Part shown: positions 8,901-16,143 of the stretch, one piece after another | Numbering within the stretch: the first letter of the stretch is position 1 | How the letters are laid out: each line of letters starts with the position of its first letter | DNA from: Crocinitomicaceae bacterium | Lineage (GTDB): Bacteria > Bacteroidota > Bacteroidia > Flavobacteriales_D > Crocinitomicaceae | Reading direction: 5' to 3' | Length of the DNA: 49,813 nucleotides | Assembly: GCA_030830895.1 (NCBI GenBank) | Contig: JAURMC010000011.1 | Location: 1-49,813, forward strand | Notes under the pieces: model-generated | The model's database searches: none | The model's input: only the letters and a program-made list of their open reading frames with translations | What the model was told of the DNA's origin: nothing | Program-made: the position numbers and the translations under genes

Positions 8901-9772
8901 AAAATGAATTCGTAAAATTCTTGTTGATCCTTGAGTCTAATGGCCAGCGAAGTGAGTTCATTTTCTTTTTGTGAAACATCATTTACGAAATGAGTAATAT
9001 CCGCGGCGTACAGATTAAAAAACTTATTGGTTGCTTTTTTTCGAATATTCAACTGATAAGTATTGTTATTTCGTGAAAGGTATACTGAATGATTTTCTAA
9101 TAAATTGGTATTTACATAATTCAAATGTTCCTTTAACTCTTTATCGACTAGTTGGTCTATGGTAAAATTGAAGTCCTGTAAAAACTGCTTCGACGACGGG
9201 TTCGCATAGAGCAACTCATAACCCATACCAATTCGTAGCACCGGATTTGGGTTTTCCTCAGGAAATAAGGAGGTATTCAATAATTCTTGCTTACTCTCTT
9301 CTAACGCTTTGTTTTTTAGTCGATATTCGTGATTGAGTCGCTGTAAATCCTCCAAAGCTTTATTCGATGCTTGAAGCAGAAACAAATACTCTGCAATGTA
9401 ATCTTGTTGTGGGAAATCTTTAAGGGTAAGATTATACTCAGATATATGGAAATTTGAATTAATCACCGGTGAACCATGTAGAATATAACCCCACTCTACA
9501 GCTCTTCCGGAAATTTTATAGCGTTTTGTTCCGTCTATTGTTTGTATAAAAAATAATTGGGCACTGTAATTTCGCAGTTTATCGAATGAACCTCCTGTGA
9601 CCCATTCAAAATAAGAGTCAAACGAAGCAGATGCAGGGCTCTTAATTGCTTTTTGAAAGGCCTTGCCAATCTTTAGCAGGGATAAATCATTCCCAACAAA
9701 TAAGGTATGTGGGTTTGCGAATTCTAACGCACTGAATAAGTAATCAAGATCATAATCGATATTCATTCCCAT
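5990..9772 (-). CDS. HNOBA-PAS-GAF sensor histidine kinase
   Basis: A 1260-residue soluble kinase with no membrane segment. Residues about 1-140 match the HNOBA (haem-NO-binding-associated) domain of soluble guanylate cyclase: PHTLFVGNDLSLLKIG, then YILHGSPVINS, then LTLKDFPQQDYIAEYLFL. A coiled coil follows (135-168), then PAS regions at about 170-262, 283-402 and 415-532, GAF regions at about 545-700 and 735-885, and another coiled coil to 925. The HisKA segment has phospho-acceptor H943 in SGIAHDLNTPLG. About 100 residues of extra helical sequence (about 968-1068) precede the second dimerisation helix. The ATPase domain keeps the N-box ILKNAIESMD, G1 ANNGPRIP and G2 GSGLGLSIV. The start overlaps the H-NOX stop by 10 nt; Met3 would give an ATGA overlap. 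It very likely reads the H-NOX state and phosphorylates the adjacent receiver. Confidence 0.93.
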   Translation of the reverse strand: MGMNIDYDLDYLFSALEFANPHTLFVGNDLSLLKIGKAFQKAIKSPASASFDSYFEWVTGGSFDKLRNYSAQLFFIQTIDGTKRYKISGRAVEWGYILHGSPVINSNFHISEYNLTLKDFPQQDYIAEYLFLLQASNKALEDLQRLNHEYRLKNKALEESKQELLNTSLFPEENPNPVLRIGMGYELLYANPSSKQFLQDFNFTIDQLVDKELKEHLNYVNTNLLENHSVYLSRNNNTYQLNIRKKATNKFFNLYAADITHFVNDVSQKENELTSLAIRLKDQQEFYEFILNNIPSDIAVFDEQHRYLFVNPQGIKSPEIREFIIGKDDYDYCELKGISNVGADFRRAKFLEVLKKNKEVEWEDDLIDSQGMRRVIMRRMHPIYNPNNKKRNVVGYGIDITQRKLAEEEVQKSHLRLTLLEQFLNAASDAVQVADEHGNFVYINKAASDRLGISIEEITQYKISDIDHQFKDNKAWESHLSLLKEKGSFSSESVNVNQKNGKTIDVEVYVRYQNIEGKGFIIAASRDISERKQAERIVDYKNKFQSVIMGVATEFIDINPNELNGLIETTLQRLGTFMNVDRAYLFEYDHENQTTSNTHEWVASGISPEKDNLQNIPFELVPVWVETHSKGENIEIENTDKLPEGMFKELLVVQGIKSLIALPLIHQGTCIGFVGLDSVNEYRKFFEDEKVLLVLLSRMLVNVKERIRNIVALQESSITIQQMNDELKHIIQAEKTINLLADSFLTGTHYEEICWDIVENIISQLDFEDCVIYKLEDKFLVQVAAMGNKTKGRRVIVDTMKIPFGQGIVGTVAKSGKYLLIDDTTLDNRYIVDDETRHSELAVPIQIGKKIWGVIDSENKKKGFFTELHLRVLMTISNLLSQKISALEEQKLKEKLQLEILEINADLEQRVLEETKRNFELTKSMSDQEKLVTIGEIASGIAHDLNTPLGAIKIGAESIRFTLDKLFGNVVSKCSESQINLALNRSIEHQGELFVGGLQQRKEMKVLELFFTENYPLIDADSRSKLVSMFVKTRVLPDQKEFIKQVLDSNNPFEFLELIYGLQIVRNFIETILTSSDRATNVVQDLRSFIKDQRNSDKGPVNLYENINTVLNVFNYELKRSVELVFEVDRSLYIEGFDIKLFQLWSNILKNAIESMDQLNDRGIIKITAESTKEYITIYIANNGPRIPTEVKERMFEKFYTTKAKRNGSGLGLSIVKSVLEEHGAQMTLESTDDWTTFSFVFHCLNNQTEEKNEVEIELI

Positions 9773-10308
9773 TCAATCAGAAAGACATGACAGTCGGAAT
9801 CATCTCCTTTCTCCAAAATTTGTTTAACCCGACAATTCAATTTGAAGCGTTTTCCCAGACCTTTAATTAATCCAAATAACATTGGTGTTAGCCCTACTCG
9901 ATGCGAACGATATTCCAATTCTATAGAATTCGACGTTTCATTGCGCGTGGTAAACAAAGGGGGTGCTAAATGAGGCATAATGTTGCTCATTCGTGCATGT
10001 AACATGTCAAGATTTGCTAAAAATTCAGGAAAAGTAGAACCCGATAAATCCATTAATTCTCCGTATCCCTCTTCTGCGGTATAGGTAATCCAATATTCAC
10101 CAAATGCCTCAAGGATAACCGGAGCATCAGATTTGAGTACCTTAGAAGCATGATGCACCAAATCGTAAGTAAGTTTATCTGGATATGATTGTAAGCCAAC
10201 AAATTCACTTTCTTCAAATCCCGCATTTTCGGCTATTTCTTGCCAAGTTGCTTCACCGTAATTAGAGACAACCAGATCCTTTATTGCTTTGTTTACTAGG
10301 CCGTACAT
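9763..10308 (-). CDS. hnoX: H-NOX haem nitric-oxide sensor
   Basis: A 181-residue stand-alone haem-NO/oxygen-binding protein, the bacterial homologue of the haem domain of soluble guanylate cyclase. It begins MYGLVNKAIKDLVV, has the proximal haem ligand H104 in DMLHARM, Pro117 in the haem-bending region, and the propionate-binding YxSxR motif Y133-S135-R137 (EYRSHR). The position equivalent to the oxygen-stabilising Tyr140 of Caldanaerobacter H-NOX is Pro142, so it should bind NO in preference to O2 (inference). It is the first gene of the operon; its last 10 bases overlap the kinase gene. The ATG is 18 nt downstream of TATATTTG. Confidence 0.96.
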   Translation of the reverse strand: MYGLVNKAIKDLVVSNYGEATWQEIAENAGFEESEFVGLQSYPDKLTYDLVHHASKVLKSDAPVILEAFGEYWITYTAEEGYGELMDLSGSTFPEFLANLDMLHARMSNIMPHLAPPLFTTRNETSNSIELEYRSHRVGLTPMLFGLIKGLGKRFKLNCRVKQILEKGDDSDCHVFLIEWE

Positions 10309-10326
10309 ATTTAAAAATTAATTTAA

Positions 10327-10334
10327 CAAATATA
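10327..10334 (-). promoter_or_regulatory. -7 promoter box of the H-NOX operon
   Basis: TATATTTG on the minus strand matches TAnnTTTG and ends 18 nt before the H-NOX start codon. It is back to back with the aldo/keto reductase promoter in a 102-nt divergent region. No clear -33 TTG was seen. Confidence 0.5.
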
Positions 10335-10390
10335 AAGAAATCATTGAAAACCGGCTCGATCTGTTACATTCGCATTCACAGTTATTTGCG

Positions 10391-10398
10391 TACTTTTG
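10391..10398 (+). promoter_or_regulatory. -7 promoter box of the aldo/keto reductase operon
   Basis: TACTTTTG matches TAnnTTTG and ends 12 nt before the ATG at 10411. The TTG inside it is in frame with the gene and could be mistaken for a start codon. Confidence 0.5.
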
Positions 10399-10410
10399 CA
10401 AAAAAAACTC

Positions 10411-11394
10411 ATGGAATACAAAAAGCTCGGGAAATCAGGGATACAGGTAAGCCGATTTTCGCTTGGATCATGGTTGACTTTTGGAAAGCAAATTGATGAA
10501 CTCGCTGTAGAGCGATTAATGACGATTGCATATGAATATGGTATCAATTTCTTTGATAATGCTGAAATATATGCACGAGGAATGAGTGAAACCGTGATGG
10601 GTAAAACTCTTAAGAAACTTGGATGGAGTCGAGACAGCTATTTAGTATCGAGTAAGGTCTACTTTGGAACAGGTGGAACTTGGCCTACACAGCGCGGATT
10701 AAGTAGAAAACATGTTGTAGAAGGGTGCCATCAAGCCCTTGAACGACTGCAAGTAGATTACATTGATTTATTTTTTTGTCATCGTCCCGATAAGAGCACG
10801 CCAATTGAAGAAACGGTTTGGACCATGCACAATTTAATTCAACAGGGCAAAATCCTATACTGGGGCACCTCAGAATGGAGCGCTCAAGAAATAATGGAAG
10901 CGCATGTTTTCGCTAAGCAAAATCATTTAATTGGACCAACTATGGAACAACCAGAATACAATTTATTTTGTCGACATAAAGTTGAAGTGGAGTATGAACA
11001 AATCTATAGTACGATGGGGCTTGGAACTACAATTTGGTCTCCTTTAGCCTCTGGCGTATTAACAGGAAAATACAACCAAGGTAACCCATCCGGAACCCGA
11101 CTTGGTATTGAAGGGTTAGAATGGCTTCGCGATAAGAATGTAACAGCGGAAAGGATAGAAAAAGCCATTAAGATTGATGGTTTAGCAACAGAGCTTGGCA
11201 CCTCAAGCACAAAACTTAGTTTGGCTTGGTGCCTAAAAAATCCAAACGTTAGTACGGTAATTTTAGGAGCAAGTAATGAAAGCCAATTAATTGAGAACTT
11301 GGAAGCCATGGAAATACAATCCCTTCTTACTTCTGAGGTTATGGCACGAATTGAGCTTATTATGGATAATAAACCGCTTAAACCCGACTATTAA
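10411..11394 (+). CDS. Aldo/keto reductase, Kv-beta (AKR6) type
   Basis: An NADPH-dependent aldehyde/ketone reductase of 327 residues, closest in style to the potassium-channel beta-subunit branch. It starts MEYKKLGKSGIQVSRFSLGS. The catalytic tetrad is visible: D49 and Y54 in FFDNAEIYARG, K82 in VSSKVYFG, and H124 in LFFCHRPDKS. KILYWGTSEW and TIWSPLASGVLTGKY are family signatures, and VILGASNESQLIENL near the C-terminus binds the cofactor phosphate. I chose the ATG at 10411 because the in-frame TTG at 10396 lies inside the promoter box. It is first in a same-strand cluster with a ferredoxin-NADP reductase and a histidine kinase. The natural substrate is unknown. Confidence 0.92.
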   Translation: MEYKKLGKSGIQVSRFSLGSWLTFGKQIDELAVERLMTIAYEYGINFFDNAEIYARGMSETVMGKTLKKLGWSRDSYLVSSKVYFGTGGTWPTQRGLSRKHVVEGCHQALERLQVDYIDLFFCHRPDKSTPIEETVWTMHNLIQQGKILYWGTSEWSAQEIMEAHVFAKQNHLIGPTMEQPEYNLFCRHKVEVEYEQIYSTMGLGTTIWSPLASGVLTGKYNQGNPSGTRLGIEGLEWLRDKNVTAERIEKAIKIDGLATELGTSSTKLSLAWCLKNPNVSTVILGASNESQLIENLEAMEIQSLLTSEVMARIELIMDNKPLKPDY

Positions 11395-11444
11395 AACAAA
11401 TGCCTCAAAAAAATGTTTCCTTTTTATTGCAATAATTCTACCCA

Positions 11445-12455
11445 ATGATTCAAACTGATATTATTATAATTGGCGCAGGCCCGGTAGGTCTCTTCACTGT
11501 TTTTGAGGCTGGGCTGCTAAAATTACGCTGCCATTTAATTGATTCGTTACCACAGCCTGGTGGACAATGCTCAGAAATTTATCCTAAAAAACCAATCTAT
11601 GATATCCCCGGATTTCCGGAAATTTTAGCCGGAGACCTCATTGATAATCTTATGGCACAAGCGGCGCCATTTAAACCTGGATTCACCCTGGGTGAAGCAG
11701 CGATGACGATCAACACCATGAATGATGGTCGCTTTAAAGTAACTACTGTAAAAGGAACAGAGCATTGTGCCCCAATTGTGATGATAGCTGGTGGATTAGG
11801 CGTTTTTGAACCAAGAAAGCCCCCCATCGATAACCTTTCAATCTATGAAGACAAAGGGGTCGAATACATCATACGTAATCCGAACTTTTATCAAGATAAA
11901 ACATGTGTAATCGCAGGTGGTGGAGATTCTGCCTTGGATTGGTCAATCTTCCTCGCCGAAAACAACATTGCTTCCTCAGTTACTTTAGTACATCGAAGCG
12001 CATCCTTCCGAGGGCATTTAGATTCGGTACAAAAAGTTATTGATTTGGCTGAAAAAGGCAAGATAAACTTGATTACAGAAGCTGAAGTTACTGGGCTGGA
12101 AGGAAAAGGTTTATTGGAAGAAGTAATTATAACCCATCAAACTCAAGGTGAACTAAGGAAAAAAGCGAATCACTTTATTCCTCTCTTCGGTTTAAAGCCA
12201 AGTCTAGGACCCATTTCAGATTGGGGCTTAGAGATAGAAAAAAATGCGATCAAGGTAAATACATTAGATTATTCGACTAACATTCCCGGGATTTATGCAA
12301 TCGGTGATGTAAACACCTATGAAAATAAATTAAAGCTAATTCTTTGTGGATTTCATGAGGGAACACTTGCTGTTCAATCAGCGTTTGCACGTATCTTCCC
12401 AGAAAAGAAAAATGTATTAAAGTATACCACTGTAAATGGCGTTCAAGGCTTCTAA
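11445..12455 (+). CDS. Ferredoxin/flavodoxin-NADP reductase, thioredoxin-reductase type
   Basis: A 336-residue FAD enzyme of the TrxR-like FNR family, moving electrons between NADPH and ferredoxin or flavodoxin. The FAD motif GAGPVGL is at residues 10-16, PGGQCSEIYPKKPIYDIPGF near 38-57 is the family hallmark, the NADPH motif VIAGGGDSALDW is near 155, and GIYAIGDVNTY near 283 is the second FAD site. There is no redox-active CxxC, which separates it from thioredoxin reductase. It starts 50 nt after the aldo/keto reductase and ends 6 nt before a histidine kinase, so the three genes are likely co-transcribed. The electron acceptor cannot be told from the sequence. Confidence 0.93.
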   Translation: MIQTDIIIIGAGPVGLFTVFEAGLLKLRCHLIDSLPQPGGQCSEIYPKKPIYDIPGFPEILAGDLIDNLMAQAAPFKPGFTLGEAAMTINTMNDGRFKVTTVKGTEHCAPIVMIAGGLGVFEPRKPPIDNLSIYEDKGVEYIIRNPNFYQDKTCVIAGGGDSALDWSIFLAENNIASSVTLVHRSASFRGHLDSVQKVIDLAEKGKINLITEAEVTGLEGKGLLEEVIITHQTQGELRKKANHFIPLFGLKPSLGPISDWGLEIEKNAIKVNTLDYSTNIPGIYAIGDVNTYENKLKLILCGFHEGTLAVQSAFARIFPEKKNVLKYTTVNGVQGF

Positions 12456-12461
12456 GATTTT

Positions 12462-13787
12462 ATGAAAAACAAATCCATTAGTACGGTAATTATTTTTGGA
12501 GCCCTCTCCATGCTTTCAATTCTAATTATCCAATTACTATGGGTGCAGAAAACTATCGAAAGACAGCGTATTAGCATCTCAATTCAACAGCGAGAGGACA
12601 GTCTTAACCAGAGGGAATTTCAAAATGATGTACAAATTGCATTACGTGAAGTAATCGGAACCATAGAACGCAATACTTCAAATGATGTATATGGGGCGGT
12701 TAGAATGGTCTCTAATAGCCAATTTATTGTTGATTTGTCCGCGGAACTTGACCCCTACTATTTAGAAACTCTGTTAAAAAAGGCTTTTTACAAGGAGAAT
12801 GTAAATAGAGATTTTGTTTATGCCATTTATGATTGCTTTACTGATAGTATTTACACGAGCAATATTGTTAAATATAAAAAAGACTCTATATATGTTTTAG
12901 ACAGAGAAAGTACACCTGTTGACATCCAATCAAAAATGGATTTAAAAAAGGATGGGCATTACTTTTCTGTATACTTTACTGAAATAGAAAGTCCAGAAAT
13001 TAAGGCTAAACCAAATTATGCCCCATGGATATACCTAACCTTAATGCTTATTGTGATCGCAACATTTTTCGCCTTTAGTGTAACAGTAATAATGCGTCAA
13101 TATCGATTAGCAGAAGTAAAAACAGATTTCATCAACAACATGACACATGAACTGAAAACGCCTATTTCGACTATCAGTTTATCTGCAGAGATGATGATGA
13201 GGATGCCTGAAATAACGTTGGAACAAGTACAGAAATATTCAAGCATCATATACAAGGAAAACAAGCGACTTGAACATCAGGTAGAGCGAGTGCTAAACAT
13301 CGCTAAATTGGACAAAGATCAAGTAGTACTAAATAAAGATCAATTCGACGTAAATGAATTATTGGGTGAAGTTAAAGAAAATTTTGAACTGCATCATTTT
13401 GAAAAGGGAGGGGTAATTCACATTGAATTATCTGCAGGTAAACACATTATTCAAGCAGACGCAGTTCATTTTACTAATGTGATTTATAACTTATTAGAAA
13501 ATGCTGTAAAGTACTGTGAATCAGTACCAAATATTACTATACAAACAAAAAATGAAAAGCAGGGAATTTGGATTGAGATTCAAGATAACGGAATTGGAAT
13601 TAAAAAAGAAAACCTAACCTTGATTTTCGACAAATTCTATCGAATTCCAACGGGAAATTTACATAATGTTAAAGGATTTGGGCTCGGACTTTACTATGTG
13701 AAACTAATTGTTGATGCCCATGGAGGTAAGGTAAATGTTAAAAGTACTCCTGGCAAAGGAACGACTTTCTCATTGTTTTTTCCTTGA
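12462..13787 (+). CDS. Membrane sensor histidine kinase (orphan)
   Basis: A 441-residue two-pass kinase. TM1 spans about residues 8-28, a periplasmic sensing segment of about 155 residues follows, and TM2 is near 188-211. HisKA carries phospho-acceptor H229 in NNMTHELKTPIST. The ATPase domain has NLLENAVKYCE, QDNGIGIKKENL and FGLGLYYVKLIVDAHGG. In Bacteroidota such kinases usually sit next to an OmpR-type regulator, but none is present here; the next gene is convergent and overlaps its last 18 bases. It follows the ferredoxin reductase by 6 nt. The signal is unknown; the periplasmic part has no recognised domain. Confidence 0.92.
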   Translation: MKNKSISTVIIFGALSMLSILIIQLLWVQKTIERQRISISIQQREDSLNQREFQNDVQIALREVIGTIERNTSNDVYGAVRMVSNSQFIVDLSAELDPYYLETLLKKAFYKENVNRDFVYAIYDCFTDSIYTSNIVKYKKDSIYVLDRESTPVDIQSKMDLKKDGHYFSVYFTEIESPEIKAKPNYAPWIYLTLMLIVIATFFAFSVTVIMRQYRLAEVKTDFINNMTHELKTPISTISLSAEMMMRMPEITLEQVQKYSSIIYKENKRLEHQVERVLNIAKLDKDQVVLNKDQFDVNELLGEVKENFELHHFEKGGVIHIELSAGKHIIQADAVHFTNVIYNLLENAVKYCESVPNITIQTKNEKQGIWIEIQDNGIGIKKENLTLIFDKFYRIPTGNLHNVKGFGLGLYYVKLIVDAHGGKVNVKSTPGKGTTFSLFFP

Positions 13788-14192
13788 TTTTATTAACTGG
13801 GTATCCGGCTGAGGAAACACTCCTTTTCTAGTGAGGACTTTCCTTTTTTGATTGAATACAAGCTCTTCGAATATCATTGAATTTGTGGACGTTACTTGAA
13901 CAGTCCATGTTTTACGCCTGCCTTTACCTAATTTATTTATCACAGCAATGCGTCCATTTAAAACTGGACAAAACTCGGGAATTTTATAGCAAATACTAAT
14001 CTCATTTCTGCTCACTTCAATTTCCATTTTTACTGAGTCTATTTGAATGGATTGATTGTGCTGTAAAACCAAATATGCCGGTTGTATACCAAGGTAAGTA
14101 CCACACATTTTTTTGGGCACCATGGTGGTTGATTGCGCAACAATGGATTGACTGAGAACAAAATAAAACACCAAAAACACTAACCTCTTCAT
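13770..14192 (-). CDS. Secreted protein of unknown function
   Basis: I do not recognise the family. From the ATG at 14192 the product is 140 residues with a clean signal peptide (MKRLVFLVFYFVLSQSIVAQ) followed by a small domain rich in beta-type sequence containing three Cys (CGTYLG, ICYKIPEFCP). It ends with a basic tail (KSRKKQ). An upstream ATG at 14207 is less likely because it would put extra residues before the signal peptide and would lie upstream of the probable promoter box at 14197-14204. It is transcribed alone and runs into the end of the kinase gene. Probably periplasmic. Confidence 0.7.
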   Translation of the reverse strand: MKRLVFLVFYFVLSQSIVAQSTTMVPKKMCGTYLGIQPAYLVLQHNQSIQIDSVKMEIEVSRNEISICYKIPEFCPVLNGRIAVINKLGKGRRKTWTVQVTSTNSMIFEELVFNQKRKVLTRKGVFPQPDTQLIKSRKKQ

Positions 14193-14196
14193 GGCA

Positions 14197-14204
14197 CGAA
14201 AGTA
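14197..14204 (-). promoter_or_regulatory. -7-like promoter box before a secreted-protein gene
   Basis: TACTTTCG on the minus strand is one base off TAnnTTTG and identical to the boxes before thyA and pepT. It ends 4 nt before the ATG at 14192, so the transcript would be nearly leaderless. Confidence 0.35.
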
Positions 14205-14259
14205 CACAAATTCAACATTGTTTATTATCCCGTTAATAAAATCATCATTTCAACATTAG

Positions 14260-14286
14260 TTGTTTTTTTATAAAAGTTTACTTTCG
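14260..14286 (+). promoter_or_regulatory. Promoter of thyA-folA
   Basis: TTG at 14260-14262 and TACTTTCG at 14279-14286 are 16 nt apart, close to the Bacteroidota -33/-7 arrangement. The -7 box ends 7 nt before the thyA ATG. Confidence 0.5.
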
Positions 14287-14293
14287 TACAACG

Positions 14294-15088
14294 ATGGAAC
14301 AATATCATAAACTCTTAACATACATCCTTAAAGAGGGAGTAAAAAAAGAAGACAGAACCGGTACTGGAACCTATTCTGTTTTTGGTTATCAAATGCGCTT
14401 TAACCTAGCTGACGGGTTTCCTTTAGTGACTACCAAAAAATTACACCTTCGGTCGATAATTCATGAACTTCTTTGGTTTTTACAAGGGGACACAAACATC
14501 AAGTACTTAAAAGACAACAATGTATCTATATGGGATGAATGGGCTGATGAAGATGGAAATCTTGGACCTGTATATGGGTATCAGTGGCGTTCTTGGCCCA
14601 CTCAAGATGGGGGTCATATCGATCAAATCACCCAAGTAGTTGAACAAATTAAAAAGAATCCCGACTCGCGTAGATTATTAGTTTCTGCATGGAATGTTTC
14701 ATGCGTGAACGATATGGCTTTGCCACCTTGTCATACCATGTTTCAATTTTATGTAGCCGAAGGGAAACTAAGTTGCCAACTTTACCAGCGAAGCGCAGAT
14801 ACCTTTTTAGGAGTACCTTTTAATATCGCGTCGTATGCATTACTCACCTTAATGATGGCTCAAGTTTGTGACTTGCAACCCGGAGAGTTTATCCACACCT
14901 TTGGCGATGCACATCTGTATACTAACCACATAGAGCAAGCCGAACTTCAACTTTCAAGGGAATGCCGACCCTTGCCGACCATGAGAATAAATCCCCGTGT
15001 TAAGGATCTTTTTGCCTTTAAATTTGAAGATTTCGAATTAGATAATTATAACCCACATCCACACATTAAAGCCGAGGTAGCCGTATGA
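14294..15088 (+). CDS. thyA: Thymidylate synthase
   Basis: Makes dTMP from dUMP, using methylenetetrahydrofolate as both carbon donor and reductant, in the cytoplasm. The 264-residue protein is the typical short ThyA. It shows [11 protein letters not shown] near residue 21, the [17 protein letters not shown] segment near 52, the catalytic Cys in [13 protein letters not shown] near 146, and the C-terminal [11 protein letters not shown] that closes over the active site. The stop overlaps the folA start by 4 nt (ATGA), so synthesis of dihydrofolate reductase, which recycles the dihydrofolate produced here, is translationally coupled. Confidence 0.98.
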   Translation: MEQYHKLLTYILKEGVKKEDRTGTGTYSVFGYQMRFNLADGFPLVTTKKLHLRSIIHELLWFLQGDTNIKYLKDNNVSIWDEWADEDGNLGPVYGYQWRSWPTQDGGHIDQITQVVEQIKKNPDSRRLLVSAWNVSCVNDMALPPCHTMFQFYVAEGKLSCQLYQRSADTFLGVPFNIASYALLTLMMAQVCDLQPGEFIHTFGDAHLYTNHIEQAELQLSRECRPLPTMRINPRVKDLFAFKFEDFELDNYNPHPHIKAEVAV

Positions 15089-15588
15089 CAAAGCTAGCAT
15101 TAATCGTAGCTATGGATGAAGCGCGAGGTATTGGAAAAAACAATGATCTAATGTGGAATTTACCTAATGACATGAAGTTCTTTAAAGAAAAGACATATGG
15201 TCAAATCGTAATTATGGGCAGAAAGAATTACGACTCCATCCCGGAACGATTTCGTCCATTACCGAATCGAGAGAATTGTGTCATTACTAGAAATACTTCT
15301 ATGGAGGCGCCCGGTTGCAAAGTGTTTCATGATTTACATGAGTGTATAAATTCATATAAAAATGACGAACGCACCCTTTTTATAATTGGTGGGGGTGATA
15401 TTTATCGCCAAGCTTTGCAAACACTAACATTGGATGAATTATACATTACCGAAATCGACCATACATTTGATGCCGATACTTTTTTATTTCATTTTGACGA
15501 AGCCGACTGGCGAAAAACTATCATTCAAACACAAATTCCCGATGATCTACATGACTACGGGTTTACGATATACAAATATTCCAAATAA
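15085..15588 (+). CDS. folA: Dihydrofolate reductase
   Basis: Reduces dihydrofolate to tetrahydrofolate with NADPH. The product has 167 residues and keeps the family features: [21 protein letters not shown] with the Met20-type loop and [12 protein letters not shown] holding the acidic active-site residue. The NADPH site shows [13 protein letters not shown] and later [25 protein letters not shown] is the usual C-terminal strand pair. It overlaps thyA by 4 nt and is followed after 27 nt by the 3-hydroxyanthranilate dioxygenase gene on the same strand. Confidence 0.97.
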   Translation: MTKLALIVAMDEARGIGKNNDLMWNLPNDMKFFKEKTYGQIVIMGRKNYDSIPERFRPLPNRENCVITRNTSMEAPGCKVFHDLHECINSYKNDERTLFIIGGGDIYRQALQTLTLDELYITEIDHTFDADTFLFHFDEADWRKTIIQTQIPDDLHDYGFTIYKYSK

Positions 15589-15615
15589 CCTATTAATTTT
15601 ATATAAACCTTAACT

Positions 15616-16140
15616 ATGATTGCACCATTTAATCTTCAGCAGTGGATAAATGATAACAGAGATCATTTAAAACCGCCAGTATCCAATAAGAACTTATACC
15701 ATGAGGCAGGAGATTTCATTGTAATGGTTGTGGCAGGACCTAATGCTCGTAAGGATTATCACTTTAATGAAAGCGAAGAATTATTTTATCAGATTGAAGG
15801 AGATATCACGGTTCGAATTCAACACGAAGGAAAACCAAAAGATATTTTAGTTAAGGAAGGAGAAATGTTCTTATTACCGGCGAATACCCCCCATTCACCC
15901 ATGCGAGGAGAAAATACCATTGGTTTGGTAATAGAGCGCGTAAGAAAAGGAACTGAACTAACAGATGGATTATTTTGGTTTTGTGAAAATTGTAACTCAG
16001 AATTAAAATCTTACCGCTTTCACTTAGAAAACATTGAAAAAGATTTTATTCCTAGATTTCGGGAATTTTACGCTTCAGAGTCATTGCGAACTTGCAAATC
16101 CTGTGGTCATATAATGGACACTGACCCTCGATTTATATAG
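15616..16140 (+). CDS. nbaC: 3-hydroxyanthranilate 3,4-dioxygenase
   Basis: Opens the ring of 3-hydroxyanthranilate with O2 to the quinolinate precursor, the last enzymatic step of the kynurenine route to NAD. The 174-residue cupin has the expected Fe(II) ligands H49, E55 and H93, aligning with H51/E57/H95 of the Cupriavidus enzyme, and the second, rubredoxin-like iron site C123-x2-C126 and C160-x2-C163 of bacterial HAAO. NTPHSPMRGENTIGLVIER is the substrate-loop signature. It may be in one transcript with thyA-folA (27-nt gap). The partner kynurenine 3-monooxygenase is at 43027, so the pathway is scattered. Confidence 0.95.
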   Translation: MIAPFNLQQWINDNRDHLKPPVSNKNLYHEAGDFIVMVVAGPNARKDYHFNESEELFYQIEGDITVRIQHEGKPKDILVKEGEMFLLPANTPHSPMRGENTIGLVIERVRKGTELTDGLFWFCENCNSELKSYRFHLENIEKDFIPRFREFYASESLRTCKSCGHIMDTDPRFI

Positions 16141-16143
16141 TAA

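Noticed and set aside
10396..10410. Five-codon N-terminal extension of the aldo/keto reductase
   Set aside because: It needs a TTG start that is part of the TACTTTTG promoter box; the family start is MEYKKLG at 10411.
5570..13787. Pairing of the receiver at 5570 with the membrane kinase at 12462
   Set aside because: The receiver is directly behind the H-NOX-associated kinase in one operon; the membrane kinase is on the opposite strand and in another unit.
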